A DNA stretch of 19,655 bases from an uncultured Sutterella sp. (GTDB lineage: Bacteria; Pseudomonadota; Gammaproteobacteria; Burkholderiales; Burkholderiaceae_F). Within the stretch, counting starts at the first letter, position 1. The number at the start of each line of letters is the position of its first letter. The notes beneath the pieces are model-generated. The model saw only the letters and a list, made by a program, of their open reading frames with translations, had not been told where the DNA came from and made no database searches. Made by a program: the position numbers and the translations under genes. The stretch lies in the NCBI GenBank assembly GCA_900543805.1, contig UQTE01000032.1, positions 1 to 19,655 on the forward strand, given 5' to 3'. Shown one piece after another: positions 1 to 6,845 of this stretch.

Positions 1-11
1 GCCCATAAAAG

Positions 12-44
12 TGTCCCCAGAAAGTGTCTCGCTTTCTGGGGACA
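12..44 (-). terminator. Perfect 13-bp inverted repeat, possible terminator of the minus-strand CYTH pair
   Basis: Positions 12-24 and 32-44 are perfectly complementary (13 bp, 7-nt loop). Read on the minus strand the hairpin is followed by ACTTTTAT, a short U-tract, so it could end transcripts from the minus-strand genes whose last stop is at 186. It could instead be a dispersed palindromic repeat cut by the window edge. Nothing recognisable lies between 45 and 185. Confidence 0.4.
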
Positions 45-185
45 GTTCACTTCGGAGGGGCTTCCTGCGTGTAGGGTGCACGCGCGAGGGCGACGGTCCA
101 AGAAAGAAGCGTCATGCGGTATTTCTTGGTGACGCCTGAATAAACGAAGACAAGAATTCTCTTGATCGTCGCCTCAGTTGTTTTC

Positions 186-824
186 TCAATCCCAACCGAT
201 GACGTGCTTGGCGGCCTTGAGGTAGTTCACATTCGGGCTCTTTTCCATGCCGAGCGCCTTCACTGCGTCCGCCATGGCGGCGTAGTCCTCGCTTTCGCAG
301 CAGGCCGTCTCCACGAGTGCGCCGTTGAACCAGACTTTGGCGTATTCGCAGATGACGCCGTTTACCGAGAAACCGTAGCGCACCTTTTCCACCTTGACTA
401 GGGCGAGTTCGTGGGAGGACTTTACGAGACGGCAGAATTCGTCAAACGTATAGCGCTCCGCTTCCAGCGGCAAATCCACGCCGAGATGCCCGAGAATGGT
501 TTCGAGTTCCGCTTTGGCAACAGGAAACTGGAATTTGCCGCGCGGTTGGAAAATTTCGAAGCCCTCCGGCGTTTCGCCCGTCTTCGTCTTGATGTCGAGA
601 AGTCCGTCTCGAACCTTGACGTTGGCATCATTGGTGGCCTTGGACAGGATGTAGGTTTCTTCCGGCATTACGCGTGCCTTGAAGAGTTGCGCCTTGGCCT
701 TCCACATGTGTTCCACGACGCCGGCGATCACGTCCTTGCCGAAGACGCGGAATTCCGCGCGCGGCACGATCTTTGCGGCTTCTTCGGCCGAAGTGGCCTG
801 ATTCTTGGAAAATACGTCACCCAT
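186..824 (-). CDS. Degenerate CYTH/triphosphate-tunnel-like protein of unknown function
   Basis: This 212-residue soluble protein has no signal peptide or membrane segment. I chose the ATG at 824 because GGAGG sits 5 bases upstream; a longer reading back to 977 would run into the neighbouring gene. It lies 13 bases downstream of a true CYTH gene, so the two are probably co-transcribed. Its layout follows the CYTH fold. An N-terminal AEFRVFG replaces the ExExK strand, VKVR and DIKTKTG (about 68-82) match the basic strands, and EKVRY (146-150) aligns with EKTRY of the neighbour. Further matches are FNG...SED (167-180) and a C-terminal N-Y-L...W ending. The catalytic glutamate pair and lysine of ExExK are not kept, so it may bind rather than hydrolyse a phosphorylated ligand. 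The fold assignment is inferred by eye. Confidence 0.75.
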   Translation of the reverse strand: MGDVFSKNQATSAEEAAKIVPRAEFRVFGKDVIAGVVEHMWKAKAQLFKARVMPEETYILSKATNDANVKVRDGLLDIKTKTGETPEGFEIFQPRGKFQFPVAKAELETILGHLGVDLPLEAERYTFDEFCRLVKSSHELALVKVEKVRYGFSVNGVICEYAKVWFNGALVETACCESEDYAAMADAVKALGMEKSPNVNYLKAAKHVIGWD

Positions 825-837
825 GACTGCCTCCGAT

Positions 838-1311
838 TTATTGTCGATCCCAAGTGGTGTAGGGGTGCTTGACGAGGTTTGAATTGAAATAGCGGGGATC
901 CTCGGAGACCTCGTCTCCGATCCAATCGGGCTTCTCAAAGGGAGTGTCCTCGCTGGGCAGCTCGATTTCCGCGACAATCAGTCCTTCGTTGACGCCGAAG
1001 AATTCGTCGATTTCCCATACGAAGTCTCCCATCGGAATCTTGTAGCGGGTCTTTTCAATGATCGGTTTTTCGGCAAGATTGTCGAGCATGGCGACGCAGT
1101 CGTCGTACGGAATCGAATATTCGAATTCCATGCGCGTGACGCCGACGGTCGGCCCCTTCACCGTTATGACGGCCTTGTCGCCGACCGTGCGGATGCGGAC
1201 GGTACGTTCCTTGGCGCTGTTGAGATAACCCTGACGGTAGTGCACACCTTCGGCGAGACGGCGCCAACCGTCGCCCTTGACGAGGAATTTCCTTTCAATT
1301 TCCTTAGCCAT
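838..1311 (-). CDS. CYTH domain protein (class IV adenylate cyclase / inorganic triphosphatase superfamily)
   Basis: This 157-residue cytosolic protein starts at the ATG at 1311, preceded by AAGGAG with a 7-base spacer. It opens with the CYTH signature EIERKFLV (residues 4-11). TVRIR (37-41) and TVKGP (50-54) follow, then RMEFEYSIP (60-68) and EKTRYKIP (86-93). The acidic strand pair is WEIDEF (99-104) and AEIELPSED (114-122). These are the charged residues that line the metal-triphosphate tunnel. Size and motif order fit the short bacterial triphosphate tunnel metalloenzymes, which hydrolyse inorganic triphosphate; some relatives make cAMP. The sequence does not settle which reaction applies, though the small single-domain form favours a triphosphatase. 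A palindrome resembling the LysR box of this region lies about 125 bases upstream. Confidence 0.88.
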   Translation of the reverse strand: MAKEIERKFLVKGDGWRRLAEGVHYRQGYLNSAKERTVRIRTVGDKAVITVKGPTVGVTRMEFEYSIPYDDCVAMLDNLAEKPIIEKTRYKIPMGDFVWEIDEFFGVNEGLIVAEIELPSEDTPFEKPDWIGDEVSEDPRYFNSNLVKHPYTTWDRQ

Positions 1312-1436
1312 CGCTTTTCTCCTTGGATCGTCCTCCCGCCGGAATGTCCGCAGCGGTCCGGAAAATCCGCTTGATTGACCTGGCTTCATTTTGAAGGAGC
1401 CAAGCTATCGGAAAAATGGAGAATTTCGATTCATGG

Positions 1437-1453
1437 CATAACGATTCATTATG
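1437..1453. promoter_or_regulatory. Palindromic operator candidate, site 1 (upstream of the CYTH gene)
   Basis: The 17-mer CATAACGATTCATTATG has CATAA/TTATG arms around a 7-base centre, the T-N11-A geometry bound by LysR-type regulators. It matches the site at 4221-4237 at 14 of 17 positions. On the minus strand its first six bases, CATAAT, resemble a -10 element. It lies between the stop of the transporter gene (1489) and the start of the CYTH gene (1311). Confidence 0.5.
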
Positions 1454-1488
1454 GAAGAGGTGACTTGCCGAGAGGCGGGAGGATGACG

Positions 1489-3096
1489 TCAAACAAGATC
1501 GCCCGAGGCGGAGGCGATGGCGGCTTCAAACCGTCGAAAGAGCGCCAAGAGATCGACATGGAGCGTACTTGTATCGACTGCGCCGGCCTCTCCCTTGGCT
1601 ACCCGGGCCATGTGTCGAGCGACGAGTGCAAACGTATCGGAATCACGTTTTTTTATCATCAAAAGAAGGGCTTTATGGTCCCGACGCGTGTTTTTCGGAT
1701 CTTTGAGCATGCGCGCAAGGAGCCGCAGTTCTCTTCCCAGGATGTCGTGCTGAGTCTTGAGTTCGGCAAGGCCGGCCGGAGTGAAGAAACAATTGTCGCG
1801 GCATTTGCGCCGTTCGATCGCAGAAACGATTTCGGAGAGGATGTTGACGGAAAAGTAAAGCCCGTCGTTGGCAGAGTTGACGCCCTGCCAGGCCCTCGCT
1901 TCGCGGGCGGTGAGGCCTCTGCGGATCAGAACGTCGAGAAAGCGTTCGACCGATCGGCAACGACGTACGAGCATTTTCAGGTCTTCGTGGTAGGAAAGGA
2001 GAACGCCGGCAGGCGGATTGCTTGTGAGCAGCTCTTCGATTCGCTCCCAGAGTCGGAGAAGGAAGTCGGTCGTCTTGGCAATTTCCTGACGCGACAGCTC
2101 AATGGCGGTCGTGGAGGACAGCATGTTTTCTTCGAAGAGGAGCCGTACTTCCGTCGATGGAAAAACGGCTTTGGAGGGAAGGCGTTTTTCCACAAAACAA
2201 GCGACGGGGTGAAGAAAGCCGAGTCCCGCGAGGCCGACAACGGCGTTGAAGATCAGGTGAAAATTCACGAGTCCGTCGGGCATTTCCGAAAAGAAAAGTT
2301 TGATCTCGGGAAACGAGACGAGGAGAAGGACGCCCGCAACAAACCCTGTGCTTCGGAAGACGAAATTGCCGACCGGCGCACGGCGCGCGATTCTCGAACT
2401 GCTCAGGGTCGTGAGGCAGGAGAGAAGGGCGCTTCCGAAATTGGCCCCGAGCACAACCCAAAGGCCGGCTTCCGTACTTAAAACGCCGCTCGCCGTCATG
2501 CCCGACGCCACGGTCACGACGGCCAGACTCGAAAAGCAGAGAAGGGCGAGAATCGCCCCGATGAGGGACGAAAGCGTCGCGCTCGCGCCGATCGATGCAA
2601 AAATCTCGAGCATCTCGCCGCTTTCCTTGATCGGGGCGGTCGTCTCCACGATGAGGCGAAGAGACATCATCACGAATGCGAGTCCGAGGAGAATTCGACC
2701 AAATTGACCGAGACGCGTGTCCGGACGGCGGGAAAAGAGAAAGACTCCGGCGATCGTCAGGATCGGTACGAGCGCTGAAAGATCCAGACTTAAAACCCGC
2801 ACGATGAATGCGCTGCCGAGGTCGGCGCCGAGCACGCAGGATAGAGCGATGGCGGTGGAAACCAGCCCTTTGTTTTGCAGGCCCGCAATGAGGAGTGAGC
2901 TTGCGGTGGAACTCTGCAGAAGGGAGGCCAGTCCGAAGCCGGCGGCGAAGCCTTCGAAGCGATTGTTAAGCCGCGTGGAGAGCCACGTGCGCAGGTTGTC
3001 GCCGAAGGTGCGCAGAATCCCGGTCTTTACCATGTAGAGCCCCCAGACGAGGAGTGAAACCGCTCCGGTCAGCGATATCAGAGTCATCCCAGGCAT
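1489..3096 (-). CDS. Na+/phosphate-cotransporter family protein with PhoU-like C-terminal domain
   Basis: This 535-residue inner-membrane protein starts at the ATG at 3096, with GGAGGAGG upstream. The N-terminal ~310 residues are hydrophobic and hold the family's inverted repeat. QSSTASS (61-67) with GADLGSAF (90-97) forms repeat one; VASGMTASG with LGANFGSA forms repeat two. The remaining ~215 residues are a charged helical region like the PhoU domain found in NptA-type proteins of this family. Members import phosphate with sodium or have poorly defined anion or regulatory roles. The second repeat lacks the usual Q-S-S, so phosphate transport is not assured. The gene diverges from the LysR gene; the 178-bp gap between them contains an operator candidate. 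No pst or pho genes are nearby. Confidence 0.85.
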   Translation of the reverse strand: MPGMTLISLTGAVSLLVWGLYMVKTGILRTFGDNLRTWLSTRLNNRFEGFAAGFGLASLLQSSTASSLLIAGLQNKGLVSTAIALSCVLGADLGSAFIVRVLSLDLSALVPILTIAGVFLFSRRPDTRLGQFGRILLGLAFVMMSLRLIVETTAPIKESGEMLEIFASIGASATLSSLIGAILALLCFSSLAVVTVASGMTASGVLSTEAGLWVVLGANFGSALLSCLTTLSSSRIARRAPVGNFVFRSTGFVAGVLLLVSFPEIKLFFSEMPDGLVNFHLIFNAVVGLAGLGFLHPVACFVEKRLPSKAVFPSTEVRLLFEENMLSSTTAIELSRQEIAKTTDFLLRLWERIEELLTSNPPAGVLLSYHEDLKMLVRRCRSVERFLDVLIRRGLTAREARAWQGVNSANDGLYFSVNILSEIVSAIERRKCRDNCFFTPAGLAELKTQHDILGRELRLLARMLKDPKNTRRDHKALLLMIKKRDSDTFALVARHMARVAKGEAGAVDTSTLHVDLLALFRRFEAAIASASGDLV

Positions 3097-3216
3097 GTGT
3101 TTTCCTCCTCCCGTCTTCGTAAGTTCTTGCTCCGGACGATCGCCGTCTGGAATCCCTTCTTGCCCCTAGGGTACGTCAACGCAGAAAGCCGCAAAAAGGC
3201 TTTTTCTATTGAAAGG

Positions 3217-3233
3217 TATAATGAACGCTTATG
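3217..3233. promoter_or_regulatory. LysR box overlapping a consensus -10 hexamer, site 3 (regulator's own promoter)
   Basis: TATAATGAACGCTTATG contains ATAA-N7-TTAT and shares 13 of 17 positions with the reverse complement of site 1. Its first six bases are a perfect TATAAT (3217-3222), giving a predicted start of transcription near 3229, about 45 bases before the regulator's ATG. No good -35 element is visible. Overlap of the -10 by the palindrome suggests negative autoregulation, a common LysR-family trait. It also lies about 120 bp from the divergent transporter start and could act on both genes. Confidence 0.55.
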
Positions 3234-3274
3234 AGTCAGGGTTCCTGCATCTTTTTCGAGGCCGGAGATTATTC

Positions 3275-4225
3275 ATGATCGTTTTCAATCACCTGCGAAC
3301 CTTCGTTGCCGTTGCGCGTTTCGGAAGTTTTACTCGGGCCGCCTGGCAGCTTTGCATTACGCAGCCCGCCGTGAGCGGACATATCGCCGCTCTCGAAGAG
3401 GCGCTGGGGGCGAAACTTTTCAACCGAACGGGACGCGAGATCGTTCTGACCGATTCCGGCCGCGTGGTGCTCAAGGCCGCACACGACATCATGGAGCGGC
3501 TTGATCTGATGCAGCGCGAACTCGATGACATCACGACGCTCAAAGGGGGGACGATCCGCATCGGCGCATCGCGCATCATCGGCGTCTACCTGCTCCCGAA
3601 AATCGTCACCGCTTTTCGGGAGAAATTTCCGGAAATCGAGATTCAGCTCTCCATTCACTCCGCGCGCTCCATTGCCGAATCCGTTCTCGAAAACGCCTTC
3701 GACATCGCGGTGGTAGCGGAAGGCGATCAATTTTTCTCCACGAATGTAGGCGTCAAGTCGATCGGAACGGATCCGCTCGTCGTCATTGCTTCACCCGCCT
3801 ACGTACAACGCCATTTCGGACGCAACGAGCTTTCGGTCGAAGAGGTGAGCCGGGAACAGTTCATCCTTCCGGAAAGCACTACGGCTTCCGCTCAGAATCT
3901 TCGACGCGAGCTTGACAAACTCGGTCTGCACGTGAAAAGCACTATCGAAATTGGAGAGGCGGGCGGCATCAAGCGCGCCGTGGAGGAGGGGGCGGGACTC
4001 GCCGTCATTTCCCGATTTGTCGTGGAGCGCGAACTGACTGAAGGACGCCTTGCGGAGCTGCAGATTGAAGGTTGGACGCCTCGCCGACAAATTCTCATGT
4101 TATGGCGTCACGATCGAAGATTCTCGAAAAGCACGGAGGCCTTCATGCGATTTTTGATGAAAAAACTTCGTGAGGAAGAGAATGCGGAGAGAAAAACGAA
4201 AAACTTGGCGACTGCCGAGGCATAA
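3275..4225 (+). CDS. LysR-family transcriptional regulator (CysB/CbbR-like)
   Basis: This 316-residue protein has an N-terminal winged helix-turn-helix (about residues 1-60; LRTFVAVARFGSFTRAA followed by TQPAVSGHI). It is followed by a linker helix and a periplasmic-binding-protein-like effector domain (about 90-295) beginning GTIRIGASRIIGVYLLP, as in CbbR/CysL-type members. I chose the ATG at 3275 because GGAG lies 7 bases upstream and the N-terminus matches the family; an in-frame TTG at 3209 precedes the predicted transcription start and is unlikely. It sits between a divergent Na/Pi-type transporter and a co-oriented DASS transporter. Three related palindromes in the local intergenic regions mark these genes, and the CYTH gene, as likely targets. 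The effector is unknown; a dicarboxylate or other substrate of the DASS carrier is the simplest guess. Confidence 0.92.
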   Translation: MIVFNHLRTFVAVARFGSFTRAAWQLCITQPAVSGHIAALEEALGAKLFNRTGREIVLTDSGRVVLKAAHDIMERLDLMQRELDDITTLKGGTIRIGASRIIGVYLLPKIVTAFREKFPEIEIQLSIHSARSIAESVLENAFDIAVVAEGDQFFSTNVGVKSIGTDPLVVIASPAYVQRHFGRNELSVEEVSREQFILPESTTASAQNLRRELDKLGLHVKSTIEIGEAGGIKRAVEEGAGLAVISRFVVERELTEGRLAELQIEGWTPRRQILMLWRHDRRFSKSTEAFMRFLMKKLREEENAERKTKNLATAEA

Positions 4226-4237
4226 CGGTTTGTTATG
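4221..4237. promoter_or_regulatory. LysR box candidate, site 2 (upstream of the DASS transporter)
   Basis: CATAACGGTTTGTTATG has 6-bp arms (CATAAC/GTTATG), contains ATAA-N7-TTAT, and overlaps the stop codon of the regulator gene. It lies 96 bases upstream of the transporter ATG. That distance would allow the usual activator position near -65 if transcription starts around 4290-4300. A weak -10-like CATATC is at 4291-4296. Confidence 0.55.
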
Positions 4238-4333
4238 CGTTGAATCAGAAGGTTCCATGGAAGAGACTGGCCAGGTTGTGAGAATGATCTCATATCACTT
4301 TTTTCGCAACATCCAACCTTCTTTGGAGGACCT

Positions 4334-5872
4334 ATGACCGCCAAAGTACAAGCAACCGCGGCGCCTGCGAGCGAATCCTATGATCCGCTCGACATGAACG
4401 CCTATTCGCTCAACCGCCTGCCCAAGCGCCCCCTTTCGGCCGCGGGCAAGTTCTTCCGAGTATGGGGGCTGCCCATTGCGGCAGTGCTCTTCGTCTGCAC
4501 GGCGTATCTTTTCCAGTTTCCGATTTTGGACGAGCGCCAACAGATTATGTTCGGTTTGTTCGCCACCGCACTCTTTCTCTGGGTGTGCGAAGCCATCCCG
4601 AACTATCTGACTTCGATGCTTCTCATCTGCGGTCTCGTGCTCACCGGCATTCTGAAGGCAAAGCCGGCTATGGCCACCTTGGGCGACCCGGTCATTTGGC
4701 TGAACGTATCCGCCTTCATCATGGCGAGCGCCATGGTGAAAACCGACCTTGTCAAGCGCGTGGCGCTTTGGCTCATCCTGCGCTTCGGGAAGAACGCGAG
4801 TTCGATTTTCCTCACTTTCCTTGCGATCAACACGATTTTGGCCGCCTTCGTAAATGCTACGGCCGCCAAGGCGGCGCTCATGATGCCGATCTTCATGGTC
4901 GTTTCAGCGATTTACGGCGCTCCGGGAACGGACAAGACAAACAATTTCGCGCGCAACCTCGTGCTGCACAACCTGCTCATGATCAACGCCACCTGCAACG
5001 CGTTCATGACGGGGTCGGGCGCCAATCTCCTCGGCGTTGCTCTCCTTGCCGGCGCCGGCGTTTCGATTTTTTATTTTGACTGGCTTGCCGCGGGTCTTCC
5101 TTTGGTGGTGGGCTTTGGCGTCCTCTCCTATCTGATCGGCGTTCGCTTTGTCTTTCCGCTCACTGAGGAGGACAAACAGCCGAAGCTCTCGGGCGGACGT
5201 GAGGCGCTTGAGCGCGCCTATGAGGAACTCGGCGGTCTCAAGACCAACGAAATCAAGGCCGCGGTCGTGTTCCTCCTTGTGTTGCTCGTGTGGGCGACCG
5301 ACAAACTCCACGGTCTCAATTCCACGATCGTTGCCATGCTCGGCGCACTCGTGATGCTTGCACCGCAGGCAAAAATCGTTTCCTGGAACGACGTCGACAT
5401 CCCTTGGCACCTGATGATCTTCTCGGCGGGGGCTTATTCGCTCGGAGCGGGTCTTAAGGCGACGGATCTGATGGCCGTGCTGACGACGCACCTCATGGAT
5501 CTCCTCGGCATGGATACGATGAGCTACTTTGAGCTCTACGCCGTTTTGACCGGCATCTTTATCGTCAGCCACTTCATCTTCCAGTCGAAGAACATGCGCA
5601 CGATCATCTTCATGCCGATTGTGATCGGCATCGCGCAGACGCTGCACATCGACATTCTGGCGCTGGGTCTTCCCGTCGCGCTCTGCATCAACGTTTGTTG
5701 GTCGCTTCCCTTCAACGCGAAGCCAAACGCCATGCTGTACGGCACGAACAAGTACACCATGGCCGAGTCCTTCAAGTACGGCTTCGTGATGTCGGTTCTC
5801 TACTGGGTGCTTCTCCTTCTTGCGGGCGGGACGTACTTCCAGTGGTTAGGCATCACTCCGGGCTTCTTCTAA
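4334..5872 (+). CDS. DASS-family (SLC13/CitT-type) anion/dicarboxylate transporter
   Basis: This 512-residue polytopic inner-membrane protein starts at the ATG at 4334, with TGGAGG just upstream. After a ~40-residue cytosolic tail it has about a dozen hydrophobic segments in two repeats, each with a re-entrant hairpin loop. Repeat one carries FVNATAAKAALMMPIF (172-187) and NATCNAFMTGSGANLLG (218-234). Repeat two carries FQSKNMRTIIFMPI and later SLPFNAKPNAMLYGTNKYT. Family members import di- or tricarboxylates with sodium or exchange them for succinate. The usual S-N-T substrate-binding signatures are altered in both halves, so the substrate should not be assumed. The gene follows the LysR regulator by 108 bases, has a LysR-box candidate upstream and ends at a terminator, so it is probably a single-gene transcript controlled by that regulator. 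Confidence 0.88.
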   Translation: MTAKVQATAAPASESYDPLDMNAYSLNRLPKRPLSAAGKFFRVWGLPIAAVLFVCTAYLFQFPILDERQQIMFGLFATALFLWVCEAIPNYLTSMLLICGLVLTGILKAKPAMATLGDPVIWLNVSAFIMASAMVKTDLVKRVALWLILRFGKNASSIFLTFLAINTILAAFVNATAAKAALMMPIFMVVSAIYGAPGTDKTNNFARNLVLHNLLMINATCNAFMTGSGANLLGVALLAGAGVSIFYFDWLAAGLPLVVGFGVLSYLIGVRFVFPLTEEDKQPKLSGGREALERAYEELGGLKTNEIKAAVVFLLVLLVWATDKLHGLNSTIVAMLGALVMLAPQAKIVSWNDVDIPWHLMIFSAGAYSLGAGLKATDLMAVLTTHLMDLLGMDTMSYFELYAVLTGIFIVSHFIFQSKNMRTIIFMPIVIGIAQTLHIDILALGLPVALCINVCWSLPFNAKPNAMLYGTNKYTMAESFKYGFVMSVLYWVLLLLAGGTYFQWLGITPGFF

Positions 5873-5898
5873 GCGCTTGCGCTCATCTCTTCCGGACG

Positions 5899-5941
5899 GG
5901 CTCCGCAGTCGGTTTACGCTGACGGCGGGGCCTTTTGTTTT
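5899..5941 (+). terminator. Intrinsic terminator of the DASS transporter gene
   Basis: GGCTCCGCAGTC (5899-5910) pairs with GACGGCGGGGCC (5921-5932), with one G-U pair and one mismatch around a 10-base loop. TTTTGTTTT follows. It begins 26 bases after the transporter stop. Confidence 0.75.
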
Positions 5942-6070
5942 CGGAGTGCGGGAAAAGGGAGCTTTGATCCGAGTGTCCGTCGGCCGTCCCCCGGTCGATG
6001 AGGGGGAGAAAGGTTTTCGACGGTCCCAAGAAAGCCTTGAAGAGAAGGAAGATAGACGCAAGAAATTCCG

Positions 6071-6076
6071 TACAAT
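6071..6076 (+). promoter_or_regulatory. Possible -10 element of ribB
   Basis: TACAAT lies 30 bases before the chosen ribB start, which would give a leader of about 24 bases. No convincing -35 is found at the right spacing. The FMN riboswitch core is not present in the 165 bases between the upstream terminator and ribB. Confidence 0.3.
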
Positions 6077-6106
6077 GCAGGTTTTCTCAATTTCTAAAGG
6101 ATGATG

Positions 6107-6760
6107 ATGGAAAAGACCGAACTGACGCTCGAAGATTTCGGACGCGATTCGATCGAACGCATGGAAAAGGCTCTCGACCGTTTTGCCCGTGGGGAAGGTC
6201 TATGCGTGGTGGACGACGAGGACCGCGAAAACGAGGGCGACCTCATTTTCAGCGCCGAACATCTCACCGAAGAACAGGTGGCGCAGATGATCCGCGACTG
6301 CTCGGGGATCGTGTGCGTATGCCTCACGGAGGAGGCCTGCGACCGCATGGCGCTGCCGCCCATGGTCGAAGACAACACCAATACGCAGGGCACTGCCTTT
6401 ACGGTGGCGGTCGAGGCCGCCGAGGGCGTGACGACGGGCGTGAGCGCGCACGACCGGCTCCTCACGATCAAGGCCGCGGCCAATCCCGAAGGGAAGCCCT
6501 CGGACCTTCGCCGTCCCGGCCACGTCTATCCGCTTCGCGCGCGAAAGGGCGGCACCCTCGTTCGCCGCGGTCATACGGAATCCTCCATCGACCTCTGCCG
6601 TCTCTCGGGCCTTCACGAGGCCGGGGTGCTCTGCGAACTCATGAACCCCGACGGAACGATGATGCGTCTTCCCGAAGTGGCCCGCTACGCCAAGGACCAC
6701 GACATGATGCTCATCTCGGTCGAGGACATCGTCACCTACCGCCGCGCGAAGGGACTTTGA
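6107..6760 (+). CDS. ribB: 3,4-dihydroxy-2-butanone 4-phosphate synthase
   Basis: RibB converts ribulose 5-phosphate to L-3,4-dihydroxy-2-butanone 4-phosphate plus formate, the four-carbon precursor of riboflavin, and acts in the cytosol. The 217-residue protein matches the single-domain E. coli-type enzyme in length and lacks the C-terminal GTP cyclohydrolase II domain of RibBA fusions. Visible motifs are the metal and substrate loop [10 protein letters not shown] (36-45), [46 protein letters not shown] and [11 protein letters not shown] with the catalytic histidine. Three ATGs occur in a row at 6101, 6104 and 6107. The AAAGG at 6096-6100 touches the first and is best spaced (6 bases) for the third, which I chose. 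The FMN/FAD product links loosely to the flavoprotein at the right edge. No other rib gene is nearby. Confidence 0.95.
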   Translation: MEKTELTLEDFGRDSIERMEKALDRFARGEGLCVVDDEDRENEGDLIFSAEHLTEEQVAQMIRDCSGIVCVCLTEEACDRMALPPMVEDNTNTQGTAFTVAVEAAEGVTTGVSAHDRLLTIKAAANPEGKPSDLRRPGHVYPLRARKGGTLVRRGHTESSIDLCRLSGLHEAGVLCELMNPDGTMMRLPEVARYAKDHDMMLISVEDIVTYRRAKGL

Positions 6761-6772
6761 TGTCCCGACGCC

Positions 6773-6798
6773 TTGCCGCCCGAACTTTCGGGCGGCAA
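6773..6798 (+). other. Perfect 11-bp hairpin after ribB
   Basis: TTGCCGCCCGA (6773-6783) and TCGGGCGGCAA (6788-6798) pair perfectly around a 4-base loop, 12 bases after the ribB stop. No U-tract follows on either strand, so it is not a standard intrinsic terminator. It may protect the 3' end of the ribB message or act with Rho. Confidence 0.55.
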
Positions 6799-6845
6799 AG
6801 TGCGAGAATGAGAGGCGACCGCCTCTCTTTCCTTTCAACTTCGTC

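Noticed and set aside
98..135. Overlapping short inverted repeats (CCAAGAAA/TTTCTTGG and GCGTCA/TGACGC)
   Set aside because: The stems are short with long loops, mutually exclusive, and have no U-tract or nearby promoter element.
1375..2481. Plus-strand open frame of 368 codons opposite the Na/Pi-type transporter
   Set aside because: The minus strand encodes clear membrane segments and QSSTASS. The plus-strand product is a charged sequence with no family features or ribosome-binding site.
3185..3205. AAAGCC...GGCTTT hairpin with a T run upstream of the LysR gene
   Set aside because: No plus-strand transcript upstream would need a terminator here, and the predicted regulator transcript starts downstream of it, so it is probably incidental.
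5942..6106. FMN riboswitch upstream of ribB
   Set aside because: The conserved RFN element sequences are not present; only generic inverted repeats are seen.
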